Below are positions 42,140 through 50,827 of a stretch of 64,000 bases of DNA, one piece after another (within the stretch, counting starts at the first letter, position 1; the number at the start of each line of letters is the position of its first letter). The notes beneath the pieces were generated by a model. The model was given only the letters and a program-made list of their open reading frames with translations. It searched no databases and was not told the DNA's origin. Position numbers and translations under genes: made by a program. Origin of the DNA: Paenibacillus uliginis N3/975 (GTDB taxonomy: Bacteria; Bacillota; Bacilli; Paenibacillales; Paenibacillaceae); assembly GCF_900177425.1 (NCBI RefSeq), contig NZ_LT840184.1, forward strand, positions 4,194,263 to 4,258,262, given 5' to 3'.

Positions 42140-42865
42140 TTGAACAAAAAAATCATTAAAACCGTCGCCACTTTAGCGCTCGGTATGATGATCGGATCCG
42201 CAACAATTGCAGCAGCTGCCCCAGGAACTATCCAAGCCGTCCTATCCAAATTCACGTTTGTGGTGGATGGTCAAAAACAAACCCTCAAATCAGACCCGAT
42301 TGTATATAAAGGCACCACCTACCTTCCGGTTCGTGAAGTAGCTGAGATGTTAAATGCTGAAGTGTCTTCATTCGATAACAAGGCTAAGAAAATAGAATTG
42401 AAGACAAAAGGATCACAAACAACATCAAATCCCCAATTAAGTTCAAATCAATCAAGTGCACCACAAACACCATTGAAACTCAAGCTCAATGAAACTGCTA
42501 CGAAAGGTGATATGACAATAAAAGTGAATAGTGTAAGTTACACAGATTTCATCCCTTCAAAGCCTGGAGAAACGTCCGGTACGCTTGCAGAATCAGGACA
42601 CAAGTTCGCCATAATCCAATTTGAAGCAACACTTAACGCAGAGCCTACGGACAGATTCGCATGGGGTGCATTAGATTTTTTGGATCATGCTGTTATCGGT
42701 GGTAAGAAAATAAGTTCAGCCACTTCCTACAACCATAACAATTTGTTCGCCGGTGAGACAAAGATTATTCAAGTTTCGCTTTCTCTGCCAGAAAACTTGG
42801 ATATTACCTCTGTCACGTTTAGAAACCCTAGTAATAAATCGATCTTTGGAACCATAGATCTTTAA
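42140..42865 (+). CDS. secreted protein with copper-amine-oxidase-like and DUF4352-like domains
   Basis: 241 aa from TTG 42140, behind AAAGGAGATG. A signal peptide (ATLALGMMIGSATIAAAAPG) is followed by a stalk domain with TYLPVREVAEMLNAEVS, a Ser/Gln/Asn linker, and a C-terminal beta-sandwich (HKFAIIQFEATLNAE). The stalk type is common in Paenibacillus surface proteins. Probably host. Opposite in direction to the amidase. Confidence 0.8.
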   Translation: MNKKIIKTVATLALGMMIGSATIAAAAPGTIQAVLSKFTFVVDGQKQTLKSDPIVYKGTTYLPVREVAEMLNAEVSSFDNKAKKIELKTKGSQTTSNPQLSSNQSSAPQTPLKLKLNETATKGDMTIKVNSVSYTDFIPSKPGETSGTLAESGHKFAIIQFEATLNAEPTDRFAWGALDFLDHAVIGGKKISSATSYNHNNLFAGETKIIQVSLSLPENLDITSVTFRNPSNKSIFGTIDL

Positions 42866-42921
42866 TAATCTCCTCTACCTCTCGATTGTGCGAACAACTG
42901 AGAGATTACGTTGGCAATTAT

Positions 42922-42948
42922 ACGCCCAAGTCCATTGGGCGTTATTTT
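42922..42948 (+). terminator. Rho-independent terminator
   Basis: ACGCCCAA-GTCCA-TTGGGCGT followed by TATTTTAATTT. Confidence 0.75.
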
Positions 42949-43002
42949 AATTTCATGCCATCTTCGTTGGAGCCCTGTCTCTCTTTATATATAAGAACCC
43001 AC

Positions 43003-43050
43003 CGAGGACATAAAAAAAGTACGCCTTGCGGCGCTGCTGAAAACTAGTAT
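43003..43050 (-). other. short remnant matching the phage tail/lysis junction
   Basis: CCGAGGACATAAAAAA then TACGCCTTGCGGCG and GAAAACTA resembles 11,771-11,814 (CCGAGGGCATAAAAAA, TACGCCTTGCGGCG, TAAAACTA). This extends the evidence that 41-43 kb is a decayed prophage end with the same gene order. Confidence 0.5.
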
Positions 43051-43148
43051 TTTTATCCAAATATTCGAATTCTTTTTATTTACATATTTAGTATAAATAT
43101 ATAAATACAGATTAAATAGTTTACCTTATTATGAAGGGAGATGTAATT

Positions 43149-43507
43149 ATGAAAAAAATTTCCGTAATTTCCTTCATGATGATCATGCTGCTTTCGCTCG
43201 CATCGATGGCGTCAGCTAGAGCGTTTGAAGCCACTTCGCCACCCTATTATCTCTCCGGCAACATTTCGTACGAGGCTTCATATTACAACCAGAATTTTAA
43301 TTCATGGGGGTCTGTCACGCTTACTCTGCTCAAAGTGACTCCTGCGGGCGACGTTCCCGTAGGCTCAACAATCGTCTCAGTGCGTCCAGGCGAGTCGAAA
43401 ACCGAAAAAGTACTGCTTCCAATCAACCGGCAGATTACTACAAATTGAAAATTACTTATAGCAGCGGTAATGTCGCTGTATACGCTGACAGACTTATTGC
43501 GGAGTGA
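43149..43507 (+). pseudogene. small secreted protein with a frameshift
   Basis: ATG 43149 after GAAGGGAG. Signal peptide MKKISVISFMMIMLLSLAS, then a beta-rich body (SYEASYYNQNFNSWGSVTLT). Near 43,415 the frame runs out (ends INRQITTN), while a shifted frame continues naturally as QPADYYKLKITYSSGNVAVY to 43,507. Either a real frameshift or a sequencing error; the full product would be about 118 aa. Family unknown. Confidence 0.6.
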
Positions 43508-43534
43508 CGCTAAACTTCCGGCAATAACAACTTT

Positions 43535-43564
43535 AAGACGACAGCCCTAACGGCTGTCGTCTTT
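43535..43564 (+). terminator. Rho-independent terminator
   Basis: AAGACGACAGCC-CTAAC-GGCTGTCGTCTTT. Confidence 0.85.
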
Positions 43565-43655
43565 ATATATATATGCTCGATCAAACACATTGTCGGCATC
43601 ATACGTCGGTGCATTGGGTTAGTTGACTAGGATACACAGCAGCTCACGATCTAGG

Positions 43656-43856
43656 TCAGGAAGCATTGCAGCCACCCCCAACAGGTTTCATTGCCAAAAT
43701 ATTCTCTTCATTAAATAGTCTCGGAGCGCCAGAGGTTAAACATTTCGCCCTAACTCGACCATCCTTTACTCCAAGCACTTCAATTCGTCGCTGCGTGATC
43801 TTTCCATTATGATCTATGTAGATAATGTCGACGATTCTACCGATGTATTTATCCAC
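43656..43856 (-). CDS. hypothetical small protein, 66 aa
   Basis: Starts MDKYIGRIVDIIYIDHNGKI and ends KPVGGGCNAS; looks like a small beta-barrel of the WYL-adjacent type (IEVLGVKDGRVRAKCLTSG). Its start overlaps the end of the fragment at 43,849 by 8 nt, so they may be cotranscribed. Found in mobile-element neighbourhoods; role unknown. Confidence 0.5.
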   Translation of the reverse strand: MDKYIGRIVDIIYIDHNGKITQRRIEVLGVKDGRVRAKCLTSGAPRLFNEENILAMKPVGGGCNAS

Positions 43857-43965
43857 CTTCCTGCTGCTCCCCGGCGCGTATGGCCTCGTATACTTCCTCA
43901 GATATCTCTATGATTTCATCCTGGGTGTACCACGGGTAATACTGTTTCAGATTGATTTTCACCAT
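43849..43965 (-). pseudogene. N-terminal fragment of an ICE-type sigma-70-like protein
   Basis: 38 aa starting MVKINLKQYYPWYTQDEIIE, then EISEEVYEAIRAGEQ. This opening is typical of sigma-70-like proteins of conjugative elements in Bacillota, which normally continue for over 100 residues; here the frame stops after 38. Interpreted as a decayed mobile-element remnant. Confidence 0.45.
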
Positions 43966-44285
43966 GATAAAGCCTCCATTTCGATTTTTTGGGAAAACGC
44001 GCAAAATCGAAATGGAGTATGGCGGGGATCGGCAGCCGGGACAGTACCGCACTTCTGGACAAAATGTCCATATGTAGCTGGGCTTGTCTGAAAAAAGGGC
44101 AGCACAAAACGCGACCACGCAAAAGAACTGCGGGACGCGTCTATTTAGAAGATTTACATTGCCTGTGCAGATGATAAAGGTCTCACCTGCATGGAGAAAC
44201 ACCCGCCGCCGCACATTTTTTTCTTTTCCGCTTGCGCGGCGGGGATATGACCCAACTTCTTAACGCTCTACAAGTTCGGTCATTA
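43966..44285. other. non-coding, probably decayed mobile-element DNA
   Basis: I see no gene. Contains TGGACAAAATGTCCA (about 44054), a near match to TGGACAAAATATCCA at about 47,386, and a G/C-rich CCGCTTGCGCGGCGG hairpin near 44,229. The paired motifs suggest one element once spanned or flanked this region. Confidence 0.35.
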
Positions 44286-45023
44286 TTATTCAGCAGGGAG
44301 TAAAATCTCGTCTCCTTCCGCAACGCCAATTAAAAATTGGCCTACTTCTTTTGGAATATGAGCTACCAATTGTACAATGTCTATACCAGCAACTTCGGTA
44401 TGAATGTAGTAATTGCCATCGGAAGTTTTATATAGGGTATCGCGGGCACTGATGACTAATTTGCTATTTGGGTTCACAGCCGTTTTTGTAGTCTCCCGCC
44501 AATATACGATTTTATATAGAACTTCTGCATCTTTAGGAATTTCGCTGAAAAACTGCCAATCTTCTATGTGTTCATTTCTAACATAGTCTATAATTTCACG
44601 GTTGTCGGTAATCGTGCGGAGCAACTGACTTTCATCTGCCGACCATATCTCAATTTTCTGTTTTTTGGTCATGTCAAAATCATCATAGTCAACGTCTGCC
44701 ATTGCTTCACGAATGTCCTCGGCCATTATTTTTCGCATGGAATCGGAATTTATCTCACTCATGGCTTCATTCATTGACTCATTGACTGTGGCCGCAACAA
44801 ATTCAACCATTGCTCCAAAATCACTGGCGGCTATTGCTTCTGCGACAGCCTGACTTGTAATTTCACTGATAGAATCTGATATGGCCCCATCTGTCGCCTC
44901 ATTGATACTCTCAGACACAGCTTTTTGAACTGATCGCTCAACAATCCTTTGTGTGCTAAGTGAACAGCCTGATGTTGTTGCTACCATGAAAATAGCCAAT
45001 ATTGATATAGCTAATTTTTTCAT
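44286..45023 (-). CDS. lipoprotein of unknown function
   Basis: 245 aa from ATG 45023 with GCAAGGAGGATA. Lipobox TTSGC (Cys20). Residues about 25-110 are a long acidic amphipathic helix with repeating AxxEA(I/M) units (SESINEATDGAISDSISEIT); the C-terminal half is beta-rich (SADESQLLRTITDNREIIDY). It follows the agr-like kinase in the same direction after about 110 nt, so it may be a target or part of that regulon. Confidence 0.7.
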   Translation of the reverse strand: MKKLAISILAIFMVATTSGCSLSTQRIVERSVQKAVSESINEATDGAISDSISEITSQAVAEAIAASDFGAMVEFVAATVNESMNEAMSEINSDSMRKIMAEDIREAMADVDYDDFDMTKKQKIEIWSADESQLLRTITDNREIIDYVRNEHIEDWQFFSEIPKDAEVLYKIVYWRETTKTAVNPNSKLVISARDTLYKTSDGNYYIHTEVAGIDIVQLVAHIPKEVGQFLIGVAEGDEILLPAE

Positions 45024-45132
45024 TAAAATATCCTCCTTGCGTCGCCTGTTTTTGTTATAAACAGTATAGCGCCACCACAAGGAGGATTTATTGATGTTGT
45101 CAAAATTGAACACTGTACTCGTTAAAATTGGT

Positions 45133-46437
45133 TTATAGGCCATAAAGCACTATTTCTATCGTAAAAGACTCAGGTTGACTTTTAATACACAATGATCCGT
45201 TCGGTTCCACCTTTTGCAGCACACTTTTAAGCCCCAAGCCGTGACTCGTCCGGTCAGTCTTGCTTGATACCGGAAATTTCCCTTCCCACGCGCCGACTTC
45301 TTCTGCTGTTGCATTTACGATACTGATGATCAATGACTGATTGACATAGGCCAAGACAATACGCACCCAACGCCTCTCTTTCGGTAATTTTTCACAAGCC
45401 TCTCGTACATTGTCAAGCAAATTGCCAAAAATAGTAGACGCCTGATCAAACGTGAGCTTCAAATCCGCAGGCACATGGACATCTGTTTCCATGGTGATAT
45501 TGGACTGCTTTAATTCTGCAATTTTTATGTTCAGAATCGTATCTAAGGTGGGATTGCCGGTCATCACCGCTTGTTCGTAGTGACCGATCTGACAGGAAGC
45601 CTCCCACAGATAATGCTCCAGAGCTCCCTGATCCCCTTGCGTGGCGAGTGTCGCCGCAGCGTTTAGGTGGTTTCGCACATCGTGATGTAGGGTGCGTATT
45701 TGGCTGTGGAGCCGCTCCAACTGTTGATAGTGCTTGTTTTGCAGTTGTAACTGCTGCTCCAGTAAGTGCCGTTCACGGTCGGACTCGGTAAAAGCGGCAA
45801 AGCGGTCGAATAGCACAAACAGCGCAATGTTAATAAACAATAAAGCCAACATGACCACGATCTCAATCGTGTAAGCATAAGGCCCTTCACGGCTCATAAT
45901 GTGATCGAACATCCCAAAGTATACCAGAATACTGATGACCGAGATAGCTGTGAGAAGTGCCCACATAGAGGGCGGAACTACTTGCCGCCTCTTGCGGCCA
46001 ATATATCCTGTTGCCTCAAGTATAAGCCAGAAGCCCATGTGGTACATAACCTCTATAAGCCAATTGTTTTTATTGGGCATTGGCGTTACAACCAAATCAT
46101 AGGCGGAAAGCCAAAGACAGGCCACCGCAAACAGCACAAGGCTGAACAGGACTTTTTTTCTTCGGTTTGTTTCACGAAAAAGAGGCAACAACAGGAGACT
46201 ACTGATCAATGTTGCAGGCGGCGTGGAGGTCGGCCGATGATGCGCCAAAATGAGCCGCCACACGATGGCGGTTATTGCTCCTAATCCAAGAGCCAGAGCA
46301 TATATTTTGTTTCTGCTGATGGCAGGTCGGCCATAAATACGTTCGTACAAACGGGCGACTAATACCATATCCACAAGTCCAAACATGAATTGCAGCAAAA
46401 ACAGATATACGAAATCAATTGACGGAAAAATGTTCAT
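45133..46437 (-). CDS. AgrC-like GHKL sensor histidine kinase
   Basis: 434 aa. About six transmembrane helices in residues 8-210 form the sensor; TLHHDVRNHLNA carries the phospho-acceptor His252; N box IFGNLLDNVREAC about 335 and G box SHGLGLKSVLQKV about 400 complete a GHKL ATPase. This is the HPK10/AgrC layout that senses cyclic peptides. ATGA overlap with the response regulator upstream. Its partner peptide is probably the AgrD at 48,437. Confidence 0.88.
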   Translation of the reverse strand: MNIFPSIDFVYLFLLQFMFGLVDMVLVARLYERIYGRPAISRNKIYALALGLGAITAIVWRLILAHHRPTSTPPATLISSLLLLPLFRETNRRKKVLFSLVLFAVACLWLSAYDLVVTPMPNKNNWLIEVMYHMGFWLILEATGYIGRKRRQVVPPSMWALLTAISVISILVYFGMFDHIMSREGPYAYTIEIVVMLALLFINIALFVLFDRFAAFTESDRERHLLEQQLQLQNKHYQQLERLHSQIRTLHHDVRNHLNAAATLATQGDQGALEHYLWEASCQIGHYEQAVMTGNPTLDTILNIKIAELKQSNITMETDVHVPADLKLTFDQASTIFGNLLDNVREACEKLPKERRWVRIVLAYVNQSLIISIVNATAEEVGAWEGKFPVSSKTDRTSHGLGLKSVLQKVEPNGSLCIKSQPESFTIEIVLYGL

Positions 46438-47150
46438 TGGAAACCTCCCCGCCGTTTGAGAAAGGATATATGATCCTGTTTCAATACTATTTGGTATTTA
46501 CGGCTCACCGGCAGCTTTACACCTCCGGCAAGTTCCACCTCGTCTTGTCTGATTACGCGGATACACTCCATATTTACAATATAGGATGCGTGAATTTGGG
46601 TGAACAGATTTGCGTCCAGCGTGTCCGCGACCTTTGAAATTCGCTCATAATATTCCACGGTTCCCCCTATGCTGTGAATGCGCACTTTTCGCCCGGCTCC
46701 CTCAAAAAAGGAAATTTCCCGGTACGGCAATTGCCGCTTTTCATGGCCTATCTGAAAAAAGAAAATCTGGTTTTCTCGCCGGATGTGCTCAACTGCGTCC
46801 TGCAATACGACTTTCAAAGCATCAAATTGCACTGGCTTGCACAAAAATCGGAACGGAAGTACCTTAAAAACTTCATAAACATACTCCTTGTGACTGGTAA
46901 CAAATACAATAAGGGCGTCCCGGTCTGCTTTCCGAATACAGGCGGCGGTTTCAATTCCGCTGGTGTGCGGCATTTCAATATCCAACAAATAGATATTGAA
47001 TCGCTCTTCGTTCGTATTCATATAGTCCATTAACTCAGCGCCACTACCAAATACGTCCAGAGATAGGTTGCCGAGCTCCATTTTGCATATCATATCTTCA
47101 ATTGAATTGCACACCGAAATGTCATCGTCGCAAATTGCTAACTTAATCAT
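46434..47150 (-). CDS. AgrA-like LytTR response regulator
   Basis: 238 aa. A receiver domain (residues 1-120: AICDDD acidic pocket, phospho-acceptor Asp57 in YLLDIEMPHTSG, Lys in KP) and a C-terminal LytTR DNA-binding domain (REISFFEGAGRKVRIH, then FTQIHASYIVNMECIRVI and LPVSRKYQ). Coupled to the kinase. It should bind direct repeats upstream of target genes such as the agrBD promoter. Confidence 0.9.
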   Translation of the reverse strand: MIKLAICDDDISVCNSIEDMICKMELGNLSLDVFGSGAELMDYMNTNEERFNIYLLDIEMPHTSGIETAACIRKADRDALIVFVTSHKEYVYEVFKVLPFRFLCKPVQFDALKVVLQDAVEHIRRENQIFFFQIGHEKRQLPYREISFFEGAGRKVRIHSIGGTVEYYERISKVADTLDANLFTQIHASYIVNMECIRVIRQDEVELAGGVKLPVSRKYQIVLKQDHISFLKRRGGFQ

Positions 47151-47582
47151 TTTGTCCTCGCTATGTATAAATAGTTATTGAATACAGTCTGTGCGTAAAT
47201 TTATCATCAACCAATCTGATTATTCGGTGATCTACTGTTTTTAAGTATATTCGGATAATTAAGAGCCTGGCAAGCAAAACGACTACACCTTCTGGCTGAT
47301 ATGTAGATATCATTATCCGCTTACCACTATACCCGCAAGCAATTCAAGTGTGCACAAAATTGCTTGTTGGGGTTCCCCCAAACCCGTGCCACTTGTGGAC
47401 AAAATATCCACAAGTCCCGGCGTACCGCCGGATGGTTGCGTCATGCTGCTACTGCGCCATTTCCTTGTCTTTCTGCGCGTCCATCAGGCCGGGCAACCGG
47501 CCAATACTCATTGTACCACTACGGGACACCCAAGGATGCCGCGTTTTTTTTATGTCTGCACATTGGATCAGGATTTACAAGA

Positions 47583-48105
47583 GCGCGGATACATCGTTCT
47601 TTGGATACAAAACGCATCTTGCCATGACCGAGGAACGGATTATTACAGCAGCCGTTGTCACAACGGGCGAAAAGAACGACGGTAAGCAACTTCAGGAGCC
47701 GATTGAAAAAAAGCAATGCAGCCGGTATGGAAGTTAAAACGGTCATAGGAGACACAGCGTACTCCGAATAAGATAACATAGTGTATACCAAGAGCAATAG
47801 CATTGAGCTCATTGCCAAGCTGAATCCGCTCATTACAAAAGGGGCCGAAAGAAAGAAGACCAATTCCAATTCAATAAGGATGCGGGCATGTATGTGTGTA
47901 AGGGAGGCCATATGGCGATCAGGAAAGCGAGTACTTTAAGGAAAAGGCGATAGAACGCTACAAGATTGAAGCGAAGAACAGCGAACTCAAACACAGGCAC
48001 GGGTATGACGTAGCGTCATCTTCGGGTCTTGTTGCCATAGAGTTACAAAGTGCCATGGCTATTCTTGCTGTAAATTTAAAGAGAATATTAAAACTGATGA
48101 AGTAA
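47583..48105 (+). pseudogene. IS1182-family transposase remnant
   Basis: Pieces in several frames match the C-terminal half of an IS1182 DDE transposase: TSFFGYKTHLAMTEERIITA, VVTTGEKNDGKQLQ, then frame change to AAGMEVKTVIGDTAYSEKDN, IELIAKLNPL, GGHMAIRKAS and finally KERYKIEAKNSELKHRHGYD... NLKRILKLMK. Frameshifts and an internal deletion make it inactive. It lies opposite to and between agrA and agrD homologues. The 47,160-47,580 gap is non-coding debris. Confidence 0.85.
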
Positions 48106-48146
48106 CTGACCAGTCGTAAAGGTCTCATAAAGCCCTCTTAAACAGC

Positions 48147-48192
48147 AAAAGACGACCCCATCCCCAAAAATCGGGATAAGGGCCGTCTTTTG
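48147..48192 (+). terminator. hairpin after the transposase remnant
   Basis: AAAAGACG...CGTCTTTT outer stem with inner CCC...GGG pairs, then TTTTGTTT. Confidence 0.65.
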
Positions 48193-48436
48193 TTTCGTAC
48201 TCTTTTAGCTGTTCTGTCAAAACCACAGGTTCTTCAGTGGCCTCTGTGCATCAAGGGGGGGTTCTTATTTTTATGCAGTGGTGCCTTGGTGCCCTATATC
48301 CTACTAAACAACACGCTGAATTGACTTTATGTATTCCTGAAATATAATGTTATCCCTGCTTAGACTTACAATTCCTGATTCTCCATCAATATCCCGTGTT
48401 ACAGACAGATATTGCATTGAATCAGCCCATTCTAAT

Positions 48437-48577
48437 TTATTTCAACAACTCTTCAGGTGTATCACCGCTGTAGACATAAACAGGGCTAGCAACATTTACG
48501 AAAAATACTGCAACCAGCGTCAAAGCTGAAGCAAGAACAGAAGCGGTGTTACGTTTAACTTTATCGATCAGTGTCAT
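48437..48577 (-). CDS. agrD: AgrD-like cyclic autoinducer prepeptide
   Basis: 46 aa, ATG 48577 behind AAAGGAGGTGAG, overlapping the AgrB stop by 17 nt. Layout: amphipathic N-terminus (MTLIDKVKRNTASVLASALT), hydrophobic segment, core NVASPVYVYS, and an acidic tail GDTPEELLK like the staphylococcal EVPKEL recognition tail. There is no Cys; Ser31 five residues before the tail site would give a lactone ring SPVYV (or six-residue SPVYVY). The ring prediction is inference by alignment to AgrD. Confidence 0.85.
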   Translation of the reverse strand: MTLIDKVKRNTASVLASALTLVAVFFVNVASPVYVYSGDTPEELLK

Positions 48578-49103
48578 GGGTCTCACCTCCTTTCAAGTAA
48601 ATCAAACTCAATGATTGGACTAGAAATGAAACGGCCAATGTAGAAGATTGAATAAAAACATTTGAAACAACAATCAACATGCTGATAATCCGTAGTTTAG
48701 GATAATGAATCTTTGGTATTCTGGATTGCTTTTCAATCCTGCTGGGAGCAAAGATGCCCACAAGCAAGAGACTGATAATATTAAATATCTGAATATACAA
48801 CACTGGCAGTTCGATGAACGATATCCCCGTAAACAAAACTGTTGTAACAATAATGCACCCAGCCCCCGTTTTTAAATGAAACCCTCCCGAAAACTGTCGA
48901 AGAAGTGCAAATCCGATTAATGCGGTTAATGCCTGTTTTGTGTTTCCAGTTATAAATGAACCGATCAGTGTAAAAGAGATTATAAGTACGATGTTTAGTA
49001 CAATTGCTATGGCATGCTTAAGAATATTAACAGAGGCTTTATGTTCTGGGACTTGTCTTTTGATTCCCTCTGCGATCTTAAGAGCTACGGTTTCAATCAT
49101 CAT
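48561..49103 (-). CDS. agrB: AgrB-like peptide-processing membrane protease
   Basis: 180 aa with several transmembrane helices. The family catalytic motif is present: RQFSGGFHLKTGAGC with His76 and Cys83. AgrB cuts the C-terminal tail of AgrD and closes the ring. It overlaps the membrane-protein gene upstream by 11 nt and agrD downstream by 17 nt, so the three are one operon. Confidence 0.92.
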   Translation of the reverse strand: MMIETVALKIAEGIKRQVPEHKASVNILKHAIAIVLNIVLIISFTLIGSFITGNTKQALTALIGFALLRQFSGGFHLKTGAGCIIVTTVLFTGISFIELPVLYIQIFNIISLLLVGIFAPSRIEKQSRIPKIHYPKLRIISMLIVVSNVFIQSSTLAVSFLVQSLSLIYLKGGETHDTDR

Positions 49104-49722
49104 TCACATCTTTCTCCTCTGTTCGGATCATGTAGTAAATGAACAGTCCAAAAGTAATAGCGAAAAAAATGATATTAATCCAAATTCGGTTGTAATAAAA
49201 AATCACACTAACCAGAAGTAGAACTGTAACAATGAGAACCGTCATTACAATATGCTCGAATTTGAATCGCAACTTTTCAAAATCAAACGAAAATCCAATT
49301 CCAAACCTATACATTAAACAAGATAATAATAAGGCTGTGGCACCTGAAATTAGTTGAAGCACGTATGCATCGGTTCCTGGTGTTTGAACCTCCTCAACTG
49401 ACTCAAAGAGGGCCATAACATAAACGGTTTGAATTAATGCGTACAATACATAAGCAATTATTGTACAAGTCGCTGACCATAACACTGGTACTTTAATGAC
49501 CGTCGTAAACAAAAAGATGAATATTACGATGGTAATTAATGGTGCAACAAAAGCTAGTGAAAGTTCATTACGTAAAATAAAACTTTGTAAATTTGCAAAC
49601 AGCATCACGAATAATGCCTGCCATATGTACTCGGATGTTTTGAATCTAAACAACGACATTATCAATGAATAAATGGCCAGCGTTTCAATCATTGAACAAA
49701 ACATAAACCAAAATACTTCCAC
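49093..49722 (-). CDS. polytopic membrane protein ahead of agrB
   Basis: About 209 aa from GTG 49722 (or TTG 49725), chosen because AGGGGGAA lies just upstream. Six or seven hydrophobic segments and short loops, with no kinase domain. It resembles the isolated sensor half of AgrC-like kinases; it could be a peptide receptor, decoy or exporter. Its fixed overlap with agrB argues for a role in the signalling system. Confidence 0.65.
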   Translation of the reverse strand: MEVFWFMFCSMIETLAIYSLIMSLFRFKTSEYIWQALFVMLFANLQSFILRNELSLAFVAPLITIVIFIFLFTTVIKVPVLWSATCTIIAYVLYALIQTVYVMALFESVEEVQTPGTDAYVLQLISGATALLLSCLMYRFGIGFSFDFEKLRFKFEHIVMTVLIVTVLLLVSVIFYYNRIWINIIFFAITFGLFIYYMIRTEEKDVNDD

Positions 49723-49764
49723 CAAATTCCCCCTAGACCTTTTATCTACTTTTTGTTGCGCCAC

Positions 49765-50055
49765 TCCTCAATCTTGTCCTGATAGACCTGAATTGTGGTC
49801 TCGAACCAAAATGGACGAGATCCCTAGTTTGAAAACCATTTCGCTCCTTTTTACTCTGCTTTGATATCCGCAGCCATTTTAGTTCGGGTAAGAGTATCCC
49901 TATATATTTCATAATAAATTTTGGATGATACAAATGCTAGGGAAAATATGGATACTATTCATTTACCATACCCGTTTCTTTATAAAAGAAAGTAGCGTAG
50001 CGAACTTCTTATAACCTTGTTTTTTGAAGACTTCCGACTTTAAGTACGTTATAAT
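49765..50055. other. non-coding gap upstream of the agr operon
   Basis: No full gene. On the minus strand a 20-residue tail (WFETTIQVYQDKIEEWRNKK then stop at about 49,750) looks like the last codons of a lost gene. The rest is A/T-rich and should hold the agr promoter; I could not place it firmly. Confidence 0.35.
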
Positions 50056-50110
50056 TTGACAGTTATCTGGAGATCATAATATTATTGACTTAATATTAAG
50101 TCAATAATAT
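50056..50110 (+). promoter_or_regulatory. promoter with 32-bp perfect palindromic operator
   Basis: TTGACA (50056-50061), 18-nt spacer, TATTAT (50080-50085). The palindrome 50079-50110 (half-site ATATTATTGACTTAAT) covers the -10 and start, 14 nt ahead of the TetR-family ATG. Autorepression is expected. Confidence 0.8.
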
Positions 50111-50124
50111 CAAAGGAGGTATAT

Positions 50125-50814
50125 ATGGGGAAAAATCAAGCGAAAAATGCCTTAGTCCGAGAGGCTAGAAAAAGGCAAATCCTAACCGCTACCCTTTCTG
50201 TGTATGTACGATACGGGTATCATGGCACGGATATGGATATCGTGGCAAACGAAGCTCAACTTGCAAAGGGTTTAATCTATTATTATTACAAAACAAAAAA
50301 AGACTTATTTATTGAATTGTATTCCTGGATGTTTGAAGAAGGCTATACGTTTTCAAATCATTTGCTAACAAATGAAGACGGGAGAAATCCCATTGAACAG
50401 TTAATGTATTACGTTTACAGGATATTTGGTGCAAACAAAGACAATCCACTTATGATGCAGTTTTTTATTCGAGTACCTTTTGACGCTTATGCAATATTTG
50501 GCCCAGAAAAATGGAAAGAGGGTGCTTCGAAATCTGATATACATCGAAAAGCGCTGTCCAGTATGATTGAAAATGGAATTTCACAAGGGATGATTCCAGC
50601 AACCGATCCAAGTCGCGCAGCCAATAGCTTTTGGTCTGTTTTTGTAGCAAATCTCTTTGAATATTCAAAACTTATCACGGGATCAAACACGATAAACCAG
50701 GATGATGATTCCATTGCATTAAAAGAGATCGTTCAGTTTTGTTTTCAGGGGTTAGGTATTGAATATCCTCTTTGGAATGCTTGTCTAGAAAAAGTGATTG
50801 CTGAAAACTCATAA
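50125..50814 (+). CDS. TetR-family transcriptional regulator
   Basis: 229 aa behind AAAGGAGGT. N-terminal HTH: ARKRQILTATLSVYVRYGYH then TDMDIVANEAQLAKGLIYYYYKTKKDL is the TetR signature. The C-terminal ligand domain is not assignable. It precedes an alpha/beta hydrolase with an overlapping or adjacent start, so the hydrolase substrate or product may be the ligand. Confidence 0.88.
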   Translation: MGKNQAKNALVREARKRQILTATLSVYVRYGYHGTDMDIVANEAQLAKGLIYYYYKTKKDLFIELYSWMFEEGYTFSNHLLTNEDGRNPIEQLMYYVYRIFGANKDNPLMMQFFIRVPFDAYAIFGPEKWKEGASKSDIHRKALSSMIENGISQGMIPATDPSRAANSFWSVFVANLFEYSKLITGSNTINQDDDSIALKEIVQFCFQGLGIEYPLWNACLEKVIAENS

Positions 50815-50827
50815 GGGGGACTACCCG

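Noticed and set aside
47348..47582. Plus-strand frame upstream of the IS1182 remnant
   Set aside because: Its residues do not resemble a transposase or any family, and it has no ribosome site; treated as debris.
49742..49933. 63-codon minus-strand frame upstream of the agr operon
   Set aside because: No ribosome site; only the last about 20 codons of a different frame look like an old C-terminus.
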